Assembly (NCBI GenBank): GCA_964633225.1
Contig: CAZWFQ010000027.1
Coordinates: 1 to 44,828, forward strand
DNA length: 44,828 nucleotides
From: JAKQIM01 sp964633225
GTDB taxonomy: Bacteria > Chloroflexota > Anaerolineae > Anaerolineales > UBA4823
Direction of reading: 5' to 3'
How positions within the stretch are numbered: the first letter of the stretch is position 1; each line of letters begins with the position of its first letter. Below are positions 23,161 to 30,769 of this stretch, piece by piece. The notes below the pieces were generated by a model that had not been told where the DNA came from, did no database searches, and saw only the letters and a list, made by a program, of their open reading frames with translations. Made by a program: the position numbers and the translations under genes.

Positions 23161-24222
23161 CTATGCTGATGTTGCAAGATTGATGCCATTTTTTTCATTG
23201 AGCCCACTGATCCAGCGGCGTAAGGCAAATACGCAGGGACTGGGTTCTTGGTGGGGAGGAAACCAGGCCTGTGCAGCGCTTGGGTGGTCGGCGGCTGTGG
23301 TCAGCAGACCCAGGCTGCAAGACAGGACCTGAGGTGGTACCGGGTCGGTTGCTGCGGCGACCCCAGCCATGCGATGGACAATGTTTAAGATGGTTTGGGC
23401 GTGCGTTTCTCGCGTCGGATGGTTGGCAGTGCGGGGCATGGAGTCTGCCTGGCTTTTGGCTGCCACCAAGATGGGGCGTGGCGCCCCCAGAACAGCCTGC
23501 GAGAGTGCCAGGTACCAATCGTAGATGCGGAAACCTTGTTGATCCTGATGGTCTGCCGAACTGTTGTCGGGAAACGAATAGGGACGAGCTTTTGGCCAGC
23601 GTTCGGGACCGCCTGCGCCCCAATCCAGGGGATGTTCATCTACCAGGGCGTGCGCCGCCAGGGCAAAATTATCCAGCAGGGTGGCTGAGGCGCGGCGCTG
23701 TAGGCCCTGGAGGGCGGCACGCAAAAAGGCAGTATCCCAGTAATCGCCGCCGGGCTGCAAGGGCGGAAAAATGGGCCGGAGCCCAGCCTGGCAGGCGGCC
23801 TCAGCGGGGGGCAGAAAGAGATCGAGGAAGCGTTCGACCAGGTGCTTTTGGGCCCATTGTGCGGGGGGCCAGCTTTGGCGCAAGTTTGGGCGGTCGAAAA
23901 GCAGCGCGTATGTTACACCCCAGCGAGCATAAGTCTCAAACATAAGGCGCAGCTCTGGCAGCATCTCGCGGCTGCTGCCAGGCAGGAGGGGATTGGAGAG
24001 CTGAAAGTGCAGCACGGGCTGGACGCCCGCCGACAGTACGCCGTTGATGAAAGCCTCTGGAATGGCGCGGCCGATGGGGGCATGCAGGGTTAGCCAGGTG
24101 ATGCCCAGATGAGCCAGTTCTGGCAGCCAGGTGGACAGATCTTGCTCGCGGTAATGTTCAGTATCTGGGTAGTAATGAATACCGAGACGGGCATTGGCGA
24201 GGAAAGGTGGATATTTGGACAT
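23161..24222 (-). CDS. TIM-barrel glycosidase-like protein, probably non-catalytic
   Basis: The first gene of the operon encodes 353 residues with no signal peptide. The pattern is that of a (beta/alpha)8 barrel: LGIHYYPDTEHY (strand 1), GITWLTLHAP (strand 2), GVQPVLHFQLS (strand 3), and VTYALLFDRPN at strand 4, where glycosidases of clan GH-A carry WNEP. D110-R-P-N113 thus replaces the Asn-Glu pair. The segments PPLQPGGDYWD and PLDWGAGGPERWP look like strongly constrained family motifs, but I do not know a named family. A cytosolic sugar-binding or pseudo-enzyme role is inferred. The ATG at 24222 lies about 20 nt downstream of the start point expected from the sigma-54 promoter at 24253-24269. 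Its stop overlaps the ribosome-binding site of the FtsZ gene. Confidence 0.65.
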   Translation of the reverse strand: MSKYPPFLANARLGIHYYPDTEHYREQDLSTWLPELAHLGITWLTLHAPIGRAIPEAFINGVLSAGVQPVLHFQLSNPLLPGSSREMLPELRLMFETYARWGVTYALLFDRPNLRQSWPPAQWAQKHLVERFLDLFLPPAEAACQAGLRPIFPPLQPGGDYWDTAFLRAALQGLQRRASATLLDNFALAAHALVDEHPLDWGAGGPERWPKARPYSFPDNSSADHQDQQGFRIYDWYLALSQAVLGAPRPILVAAKSQADSMPRTANHPTRETHAQTILNIVHRMAGVAAATDPVPPQVLSCSLGLLTTAADHPSAAQAWFPPHQEPSPCVFALRRWISGLNEKNGINLATSA

Positions 24223-24252
24223 AGGGAATGCAGGCCTTTTCAGCCTTCTTGA

Positions 24253-24269
24253 TGCAAGAGTTATGCCAA
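24253..24269 (-). promoter_or_regulatory. Sigma-54 (-24/-12) promoter of the FtsZ/C25 operon
   Basis: The minus strand reads TTGGCATAACTCTTGCA. Compared with the sigma-54 consensus TTGGCACGNNNNTTGCA, the GG at -24 and the GC at -12 are exact and correctly spaced 12 nt apart; only C7 and G8 differ. The predicted start near 24242 leaves a leader of about 20 nt before the ATG at 24222. An 8-bp palindrome CCAATTGG (24266-24273) and an inverted repeat TGCCAA/TTGGCA (24264-24269, 24281-24286) overlap the upstream edge. Confidence 0.75.
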
Positions 24270-24320
24270 TTGGTACAATTTTGGCACTCGAAAAAAGAAG
24301 ATTTTTTGAAGAATATGGTA

Positions 24321-24326
24321 TATAAT
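24321..24326 (+). promoter_or_regulatory. Possible -10 box (TATAAT) for the lipoprotein gene
   Basis: TATAAT occurs within an AT-rich stretch of the 219-nt divergent region (24223-24441), about 115 nt before the lipoprotein start. There is no good -35 at 16-18 nt. The remainder of this intergenic region holds the minus-strand sigma-54 promoter and nothing else I can identify. Confidence 0.3.
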
Positions 24327-24441
24327 TATCTTAGCGCAATACCAGTTTGCATAATTCAATATGAGGAGTGTGGGGTATAGATACGCGTTAGCTATCAAGC
24401 GATTCCCCAATTTCCATGATTCCCCCATGCTCCTGTGAGAT

Positions 24442-25866
24442 ATGATAACCATGACTCATTCTCGGAAGTATAAGTTGACTTTTGTTTGGTTGGCTTTGCT
24501 CCCCGCGCTCGTGTCCCTTGCTTGCAGCGGGACGCCGGAGCCCGTAGGGTATCCGATCGCGCCAGAAGTATTAAATCTGTACGAAACGCTGGGGGGCGAA
24601 GAATCTTTGGGGATTGGCATTTACCCGAGTTACGTGCAAGATGGAGTGCTGTACCAGTACACGGTGGCAGCGGTGTTGGCTTATGATGCCCGATCTGGTG
24701 CAACCTACCTGGTGCCTTTAACGAAGGTGTGGCATGTGGATGCCCCGGATGAGCCCATGCCGGCGGATGATTCCATCCCCTATGTGAATGGTCACCAGAT
24801 ATGGGGTAAATTGATCGCGGAGTACGAGGCATTTGGCCAGTATGCCTGGGGACTTCCTGTGACTGGCGTGCAGCACAACGATGGGAAGGGACGTTCTGAG
24901 CAGTATTTTGAGCGGGCTGGGTTCTATGTTAATGATGACGACCCATTGGGGACTGTCCATATGCTGCCGTATGGCGATTGGGCGTGCGAATCTAAATGTT
25001 CTTATGAGGCACTTTTGATTGACGGTATTGTTGACCTTCCTCCAGTCAATCCTGAACCAGATGTGACCTTGCAGTATCTTGAGCTGGTTTTTATGACTGC
25101 GGCAGACCGCTGGGGGTGGAGTTTTATAGGCCGCCCAATGGGCGATACGTACTTGAGTCCGGATGGGTTCTACGAAAAACCTTTTGAAAATTGCGTGATG
25201 TATACAGACATCTCGGGCCTGTGGGTGAAACTGCGCCCATTAGGGAACTGGTGGACCGCCTCTGACCCGCCTGCTCCGTGTGAGCCAGGGATGTACTGCT
25301 ATGCTATGCAAGGCGAAATGGGGTATAGCATTCCAATCGATCTCAAGGATTATATCTTGCTTCATGGTGGGATAGATGTCTGGGGAGTGCCCATTACCCA
25401 GGCACGCCCCAATGCCGAGGGCGGTCTTGACCAGTGTTTTACGAATGCTTGCCTGGGCTCTAATCCCAACGCTGTTGAAGAGCTGCGCATTCAACCGTTC
25501 GACCTGGGCCGCCAATACAAGCTGCAATCGCAGCCGCCGGTAACGGAAGACGCCCCCTTGGCCTTGTACATCCGGCCGCGCTACCCCTTCTTGGATCCAG
25601 GGCAAGTGCAAGAGATTGAGATCACGGTCTATCGTGGAAATGCACCGCTGGCGGGCGCCAATGCAACCTTGTGGGTTGATATGCCGGACGGCAGCACGCA
25701 AACGTATTTGTTGGCTCCCACGGATGCCAATGGGCAGTCGTGGGTAGCCGTGCCGGTTGGGGAACCCGACTTAAACACCATCTTCGAATTTGGCGTGTGC
25801 TTGATCGGGATCACCAACCCGCCATTATGCGAGGTGGATAGTTTTTCGATCTGGGATGCGCCTTAG
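24442..25866 (+). CDS. Secreted lipoprotein with LGFP-like repeats
   Basis: A signal sequence ends in the lipobox LVSLAC, so Cys28 should be lipidated and the protein surface-anchored. The body contains repeats of the kind GLPVTGVQHNDGKGRSEQYFE and GVPITQARPNAEGGLDQCF, related to LGFP-type repeats (W/F-G-x-P-x-T...G...Q-x-F) found in exported proteins that associate with the cell wall. Residues about 380-470 look like an Ig-like beta-sandwich (RPRYPFLDPGQVQEIEITVY...ANATLWVDMPDG). Several Cys pairs are present. No enzymatic motif is seen. It is transcribed divergently from the FtsZ operon and converges with the activator gene, sharing a hairpin at 25899-25939. The start could also be the ATG at 24451; neither has a strong ribosome-binding site. 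Confidence 0.75.
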   Translation: MITMTHSRKYKLTFVWLALLPALVSLACSGTPEPVGYPIAPEVLNLYETLGGEESLGIGIYPSYVQDGVLYQYTVAAVLAYDARSGATYLVPLTKVWHVDAPDEPMPADDSIPYVNGHQIWGKLIAEYEAFGQYAWGLPVTGVQHNDGKGRSEQYFERAGFYVNDDDPLGTVHMLPYGDWACESKCSYEALLIDGIVDLPPVNPEPDVTLQYLELVFMTAADRWGWSFIGRPMGDTYLSPDGFYEKPFENCVMYTDISGLWVKLRPLGNWWTASDPPAPCEPGMYCYAMQGEMGYSIPIDLKDYILLHGGIDVWGVPITQARPNAEGGLDQCFTNACLGSNPNAVEELRIQPFDLGRQYKLQSQPPVTEDAPLALYIRPRYPFLDPGQVQEIEITVYRGNAPLAGANATLWVDMPDGSTQTYLLAPTDANGQSWVAVPVGEPDLNTIFEFGVCLIGITNPPLCEVDSFSIWDAP

Positions 25867-25898
25867 ATCTATCTGATTAGACTCATCTGAGAATTTGG

Positions 25899-25939
25899 TG
25901 TGGGGCTGTCTCTAAAGCGTGTTTTGAGATGGCCCCACA
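25899..25939. terminator. Hairpin between convergent genes
   Basis: TGTGGGGC (25899-25906) pairs with GCCCCACA (25932-25939). Pairing continues inward through TGTCTC/GAGATG (two U-G wobbles) and AAA/TTT after one mismatch, leaving a 5-nt loop. It lies between the converging lipoprotein and activator genes. There is no clear T-tract, so the termination call rests on stem strength and position. Confidence 0.6.
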
Positions 25940-25958
25940 TGCATTTTGGATCGATTAT

Positions 25959-27131
25959 TTAATTTGAATTGATCAGCTCGGCAGGCAGGTGGGGGAGATC
26001 AATTGCCGGGTCGTCGCAAAAGAGCATGGCGCGTTCAATTACATTGCGCAGCTCGCGGATATTGCCGGGCCAAGAATAAGCCACCAGGGCTTGCATGGCG
26101 CGCGGGGTGATATCGGTGATGTTGACGCCCATGCGGGCATTATTCTGGTGAATAAAGGCGCCTACCAACTCGGGGATATCTTCTTTGCGCGAGCGCAGGG
26201 GGGGCAAGTGCAAATCTACCACCTTGAGGCGGTAATACAGATCTTCTCGAAACCGTCCATCTTCCATCAGGGTTGGCAGGTGGCGGTTGGATGCTGCCAG
26301 GATTTGCACATCCACGCGGATGAGATTGGTGCCCCCCACGCGGCGGAAGGCGCGCTCTTCAAGGGCGCGCAGCAGCTTGGCCTGCATTTCAACGGGAATA
26401 GATGAAATCTCGTCCAAGAACAGGATACCCCCATCTGCCACTTCCATTAATCCATGCTTGCGTTTTTCGGCGCCGGTGAAAGCCCCGGCTTCATAGCCGA
26501 ATAGCTCTGATTCTAGCATGGTGCTTTGAATGGCGGCGCAGTTGATGGCGATGAAGGGCTGGTTGGCGCGGGGACCCATTTGGTGAATGGCGTTTGCCAG
26601 CACTTCTTTGCCGGTGCCGGTCTCGCCGGTGACCAGGACGGAGACAGAGGTCAGGGCGGCACGCTGAGCCTGTTGGAGGACAACCTGCATGGCCGGGTTG
26701 TGGGACGTGACCAGGCTGGCGTGTTGGCGCTGCGCCTGGCGTAGGTGGAGCAGCTCGCGGCGCAGGGCCACGATCTCTTGGGCGCGGTGAATAGATTTTT
26801 CCAATTGGGCCAGCTGGATGGGCTTTTGCATAAAATCATGGGCGCCGCTTTTCATCGCTTCGACGGCCATTTCTACATCGCCAAATGCAGTGATCAGTAA
26901 AACTGGCGGGCGGACCGGCAGGCGGGCGGTCTCTTCTAGCAAAGAAGGCCCGTACCCATCTGGCAGCTGCACGTCCAGCAGGATGATGTCGGCGACATCT
27001 TTTTGCAAATACTGGCGGGCCTCAGCCAGCGTGGCTGCGCCAACGACCTCGTACCCCCGGGCGGTCAGGAAGGTGCTGATGTTGATGCGGGCATTTTCTT
27101 CGTCGTCTACGATCAGGATCGTGGCGCTCAT
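25959..27131 (-). CDS. NtrC-family sigma-54 activator lacking a DNA-binding domain
   Basis: The protein has a receiver domain with phosphoacceptor D53 in LLDVQLPDG and an AAA+ sigma-54 interaction domain. The latter has Walker A GETGTGKE, the GAFTGA loop (216-221) that contacts sigma-54, Walker B GGILFLDE, and the sensor/lid sequence WPGNIRELRNVIERA. It ends at residue 390, directly after the AAA+ lid. The Fis-type helix-turn-helix that NtrC (about 470 residues) carries is absent, and the stop is followed by an intergenic hairpin rather than a broken remnant. Activators without DNA-binding domains are known (FlgR of Helicobacter, CtcC of Chlamydia) and act on holoenzyme from solution. The gene lies 11 nt after the kinase gene; phosphorylation by that kinase is inferred. 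Confidence 0.93.
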   Translation of the reverse strand: MSATILIVDDEENARINISTFLTARGYEVVGAATLAEARQYLQKDVADIILLDVQLPDGYGPSLLEETARLPVRPPVLLITAFGDVEMAVEAMKSGAHDFMQKPIQLAQLEKSIHRAQEIVALRRELLHLRQAQRQHASLVTSHNPAMQVVLQQAQRAALTSVSVLVTGETGTGKEVLANAIHQMGPRANQPFIAINCAAIQSTMLESELFGYEAGAFTGAEKRKHGLMEVADGGILFLDEISSIPVEMQAKLLRALEERAFRRVGGTNLIRVDVQILAASNRHLPTLMEDGRFREDLYYRLKVVDLHLPPLRSRKEDIPELVGAFIHQNNARMGVNITDITPRAMQALVAYSWPGNIRELRNVIERAMLFCDDPAIDLPHLPAELINSN

Positions 27132-27142
27132 AGAACGTTCTC

Positions 27143-29149
27143 CTATACGATTGGTTGAACAGCGGGCAGTTGGAGGTAGAAAACTGTGCCGCCGGGAATG
27201 CTGGTGACGCTGATGACGCCTTTGTGGGCGGTGACAATGCGCTTGACAATGGCTAAGCCCAGGCCGGTGCCGTTGGTTTTGGTGGTGAAGAAAGGCTCAA
27301 AGATGCGCTCGCGGATATCCTGGGGAATGCCGGGGCCTGTATCTGAAATGCTGATCTCGACATAGGTGGTGGCGGCAGGGATTGGGCTGCCATCCCAGTC
27401 GTTGTAGGTGACCGGGCTGGGGGCCAGGCGGGCTTTAACTGCCAGCAGCCCACCGGTTTTTTCCATGGCCTGCATGGCATTGTTGACCAGGTTGCCAATG
27501 ACCTGTTCCAGGGCGCGAATGTCGCCATTGACGGGCGGCAAGCCTGGATCGACCTGCAAGCGGCGCTTGATATTGAGGCGCATCAAGCGCGCATCCCACC
27601 GATCCAGCAGGCTGTGCAAGGCGGGGCCAAGGTCCACGGGTTCCATGTGGTATTCCATCGGACGCACGAACGAGAGGCCCGATTTGACCATCTCGTTCAG
27701 CCGGTCGCAATCCTTCGTCATGCGTTTGAGCGTTATCTGGTTGGCGTCTTCAGACGGCAGGTTAAAGGTCAAGAGCTGCAGGCCAGTGCTGATATTATTG
27801 ATCGGGTTACGCACCTCATGGGCAAAGCTGGCGGTTACTTCTCCCAGCGTGGCGCGCTGTTCTAGCTGTTGGTTGCGCAGCAGGTAATCTTCTTTTTCGC
27901 TCAGATCCTGGAAGACAACCAGCAGCGTTTCTTGTGCGGATGGGTCTTTGAGAGGCAAGATGCGCATATCGGCCGAAAAAGCCTGGCCGTTGCGGCGGTA
28001 CAGCTTGATCACGCCCATCTGGTAGGCGGGGAAGCTGTTCTGGGCGGCTTGCAAGGCAGGCAGAAGTGAATTGGTGCTGATGAGGATATCTTCGACCGGA
28101 AGACCGATGATCTCGGATGCGGTGTAGCCAAGCGCCTGCTCGGCCGAGGAATTTAACCCGAGGATGGTTTGTTCGGCGGATAAGACCAGGATGCTATCGC
28201 TGGTGGCATTGATAATCGTGTTGTAGCGTGCGGTAAGGTTGGCGTTCTCAAGCTTGAGCTGGGCATGAGCGGAGCGGATGGCATTGGCTTCGGATAGAGC
28301 GGAAATGTTTTCGGCCAGCACCTTTAGTATCTCGAGAATATCTGTGGGAGGAGACTCTGTTTTGCCGGCAGCCACAACCAGGCCGATGATGGCCTCGGGT
28401 TGGCCGACGGGGGTGGAGGCGAGATAGGCCAGGTTGGCCAGGCGAGCCTGACGATGGAGCTGGGTGATCGAGCGCTGGTTCTTGCTCCAGACCAGGGGTT
28501 TGTGCAGGGCGACCAGGTCTTGCGGAGCAATGCGCTCGGGCAGGGCGGCAAGATCGCCTGAGGCTATGCTGCGGTACAGGGTGGGGTTGCTGCTGTCGGC
28601 CTGGTACAGCCCGATCCAGGATGCTCCGGTCAGGCGGATGCCAGCCTGCATGGTTGTGCTGAGAGCGGCCTGCAGATCGTCCTGCGATGCGGCGTGACTG
28701 AGCGTGTAGAGGGCATCCCACAGGTGCTGTTGGCGTTCTGCCTGTACCTGACGCTGGATCTGGACAGACTGGGTCTCGAGTGTGATCAGGGCCAGGTCAG
28801 TGGGGGCAGGTAAAGGGAGCAGGGTGGCTGAAACTGGTTCGACCCGCCCGCCGCGGGCGATGAGCTGGGATGCAAGGGGTTGGGAGCTGCCCAGCCATTT
28901 GCGCAGAGGGGGCAAGGGTTGATTTTCGGGCCCGGTGAGCAGGTTGGCCAGGGACAGCCCGGCCAGCTCTTCGGGCAAGAAGGCGGTCGTCTCGGCGAGG
29001 CGGCTGTTGGCAAGCAGGATCGTCCCCTGGATCAGGTCAACCAGTAGGGCGGCTTGCGGAATTACATTTAATAGCGCTACAAATTCGCCGCTTCCAAGTG
29101 GACGGCGTTTGGGGCGCTTGATGGGGTACAAGACGGGTGAGTCGGTCAT
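27143..29149 (-). CDS. Cytosolic PAS-GAF-PAS sensor histidine kinase
   Basis: The 668-residue protein has no transmembrane helix. A PAS-like domain (about 23-120) precedes a GAF domain (about 130-300) and a second PAS domain (about 310-430, with ATSDSILVLSAEQTILGLN). The HisKA helix follows, with phosphoacceptor H444 in FAHEVRNPINN. The HATPase domain has the N-box NLVNNAMQAM, DTGPGIP, FEPFFTTK and GTGLGLAI, all intact. NtrB-like kinases with this layout sense cytoplasmic small molecules or redox state; the ligand here is unknown. Its ATG overlaps the rpoN stop by 4 nt and the activator gene follows 11 nt downstream, so sigma factor, kinase and response regulator are co-expressed. This is strong contextual evidence that the three form one pathway. 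Confidence 0.93.
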   Translation of the reverse strand: MTDSPVLYPIKRPKRRPLGSGEFVALLNVIPQAALLVDLIQGTILLANSRLAETTAFLPEELAGLSLANLLTGPENQPLPPLRKWLGSSQPLASQLIARGGRVEPVSATLLPLPAPTDLALITLETQSVQIQRQVQAERQQHLWDALYTLSHAASQDDLQAALSTTMQAGIRLTGASWIGLYQADSSNPTLYRSIASGDLAALPERIAPQDLVALHKPLVWSKNQRSITQLHRQARLANLAYLASTPVGQPEAIIGLVVAAGKTESPPTDILEILKVLAENISALSEANAIRSAHAQLKLENANLTARYNTIINATSDSILVLSAEQTILGLNSSAEQALGYTASEIIGLPVEDILISTNSLLPALQAAQNSFPAYQMGVIKLYRRNGQAFSADMRILPLKDPSAQETLLVVFQDLSEKEDYLLRNQQLEQRATLGEVTASFAHEVRNPINNISTGLQLLTFNLPSEDANQITLKRMTKDCDRLNEMVKSGLSFVRPMEYHMEPVDLGPALHSLLDRWDARLMRLNIKRRLQVDPGLPPVNGDIRALEQVIGNLVNNAMQAMEKTGGLLAVKARLAPSPVTYNDWDGSPIPAATTYVEISISDTGPGIPQDIRERIFEPFFTTKTNGTGLGLAIVKRIVTAHKGVISVTSIPGGTVFYLQLPAVQPIV

Positions 29150-30603
29150 GGTGCGGGTAGGGGCCGGGTGGTGGTGCGCAAGTGGGCAGGCAAGATCCCT
29201 TCCATGGAGCGGTACTTGGAAACTGTGCGGCGTGCCACATCAAAACCCTGGCGAGAAAGCAAGCCAGCCAGTTCCAGGTCGCTGAGGGGAGATGTTTCCT
29301 GGTCGATGATCTGTTTGAGGGCGGTGCGGATGTGCAGGCTGCGGTCGAAAAAAGTGGCCAAGGGCAAGATGCGGCGGTTGGGCATTTGGACGCCTTTGCT
29401 TGCCACAGCGCGCGAAACGGTCGATTCGTGCACTTCCAATTCTAAGGCCAGGCGGGCGCGGGTGATGGGTCGTAAATACGCCTCGCCATAGAGGATGAAA
29501 TCACGTTGGAGCACAGCCAGGCGTTGAGAGAGCCGCACAATGGTGTGATTGCGTTGTTGGATGCATTTGACCAATAAAGTGGCCTGATCCAGATCGGTTT
29601 GCCAAAGCTCAGATTTTTCTGAGGGCGCCTGCTGGATGGCCTGTTGAAAGAGGGGATTGACGCGCAGGGTGCCGTAATAGGGCACGGCAATTTCGACCAC
29701 CAGGGGGGTATCGGGCAGGTCGTTGAGACGCGAAATAATAATATCGGGGGTTTGGTAGGTGTTGGGGTGGTCGTTGTGGGGCAGACTGCGGCCAACCTCG
29801 CCCCAGTGGGCACGGGCAGGGAAGGGATTGAGGTTATCGCTGATGAAATCAGCCAGGCGGCGGGCTTCGGCGGTGGAAATTTTCAACAGACGCCCCAATT
29901 CCAGGTAGCGGCGGTGGCTTAACAGGTCCATGCCTTGCTGGACGGCCTGAACAGCCAGGGGAGGGGCGGGATGGGTCTCGTTGAGCGCCTCTAGCTGCAC
30001 CAACAGGGCCGCTTGCGGGGAGGGAGACCCAACGCCAAGGGGGTCGGCTAGCTGAATGATGCGCAGGACTTTTTCGACGCGGGCCAGGGAGACGTGGTGG
30101 TAAAGGGCGATTTCAGGCAGGGGGATGGCCAACAAGCCGTCTTCATTGAGGCTGGTCAGGATATGAGCCGCCAATGGGCGGTCATCGGGCTGCAGCTCGG
30201 TGGCGACCTGGCGCAGGACGTACTGTGGCAGCGACTCGCTGGCGCCCGCCAACTGTTCATCGGGCAGGCCGGCATCAGATGCACTGCCCTGGCGAGACGC
30301 GGCCGGGTAGCGTTCGTTGAGGTCTTGCGGCGGCGAGAGGAAAACCACCGGTTGATCGGGGGAGGCGCCGCGCGGGCTGGTGCAGACCGGGCAAACAGAG
30401 CCCCCGCCGGCCCGGCGCGACAGCAGACGCTGGCAGCCAGGGCAGCGGCGTTCGTCCAGCAGTTCCAGGGCCGGGTTGCGCGCCAGCTCTGCATCGATCT
30501 TTTGGCGCAGGGCAGCGGTGGGCAGCTCGAGCAAGCTCATGGTTTGCGCCAGGTGAGCGGTGGTGAGGGGGCGCAAAGAAGTTGTCTGTCGTTGCAGGTA
30601 CAT
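29146..30603 (-). CDS. rpoN: RNA polymerase sigma-54 factor with inserted zinc ribbon
   Basis: Region I is clear (LRPLTTAHLAQTMSLLELPT, then ELARNPALE), as are the core-binding domain (residues about 115-300), the helix-turn-helix around EVHESTVSRAV, and the RpoN box ARRTVSKYRS at 457-466 (consensus ARRTVAKYRE). The length (485) is normal. Unusually, C54-P-G-C57 and C71-P-V-C74 form a CxxC-x13-CxxC zinc-ribbon pattern immediately after region I, where most RpoN proteins have an acidic, poorly conserved region II. Sigma-54 recognises -24/-12 promoters and needs an AAA+ activator; both a candidate activator and matching promoters are present in this window. A strong sigma-54 promoter lies 40-57 nt upstream, so rpoN may regulate itself. 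The start is ATG at 30603. Confidence 0.95.
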   Translation of the reverse strand: MYLQRQTTSLRPLTTAHLAQTMSLLELPTAALRQKIDAELARNPALELLDERRCPGCQRLLSRRAGGGSVCPVCTSPRGASPDQPVVFLSPPQDLNERYPAASRQGSASDAGLPDEQLAGASESLPQYVLRQVATELQPDDRPLAAHILTSLNEDGLLAIPLPEIALYHHVSLARVEKVLRIIQLADPLGVGSPSPQAALLVQLEALNETHPAPPLAVQAVQQGMDLLSHRRYLELGRLLKISTAEARRLADFISDNLNPFPARAHWGEVGRSLPHNDHPNTYQTPDIIISRLNDLPDTPLVVEIAVPYYGTLRVNPLFQQAIQQAPSEKSELWQTDLDQATLLVKCIQQRNHTIVRLSQRLAVLQRDFILYGEAYLRPITRARLALELEVHESTVSRAVASKGVQMPNRRILPLATFFDRSLHIRTALKQIIDQETSPLSDLELAGLLSRQGFDVARRTVSKYRSMEGILPAHLRTTTRPLPAP

Positions 30604-30642
30604 GGTTTGGTAGCCTCAAGTATAGCCGGGTTTCCCTATGGT

Positions 30643-30659
30643 TGCAAGTTTTGTGCCAA
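30643..30659 (-). promoter_or_regulatory. Consensus sigma-54 promoter of the rpoN operon
   Basis: The minus strand reads TTGGCACAAAACTTGCA, which matches the sigma-54 consensus TTGGCACGNNNNTTGCA at every position except G8. The predicted start near 30632 gives a leader of about 29 nt to the rpoN ATG at 30603. Some other promoter must provide basal rpoN expression; I could not identify one with confidence. Confidence 0.85.
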
Positions 30660-30699
30660 AACTGGGTGGATGATGCAATCCCCAGGCGCAAGCTTTTTG

Positions 30700-30708
30700 T
30701 GCTAGAAT
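30700..30708 (+). promoter_or_regulatory. Candidate extended -10 promoter for the proline dehydrogenase operon
   Basis: TG-C-TAGAAT lies about 62 nt before the ATG at 30770, in the divergent region shared with the rpoN promoter. There is no recognisable -35 box. Confidence 0.4.
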
Positions 30709-30769
30709 CTTCGAGTAGTGTTCAACTTTCAAACCATATTCAGATTAAAAAGGATACAAGGATCAAACT

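Noticed and set aside
24281..24297. TTGGCACT on the plus strand as a sigma-54 promoter for the lipoprotein gene
   Set aside because: The -12 element is missing (AAAAG instead of TTGCA), so only half the motif is present.
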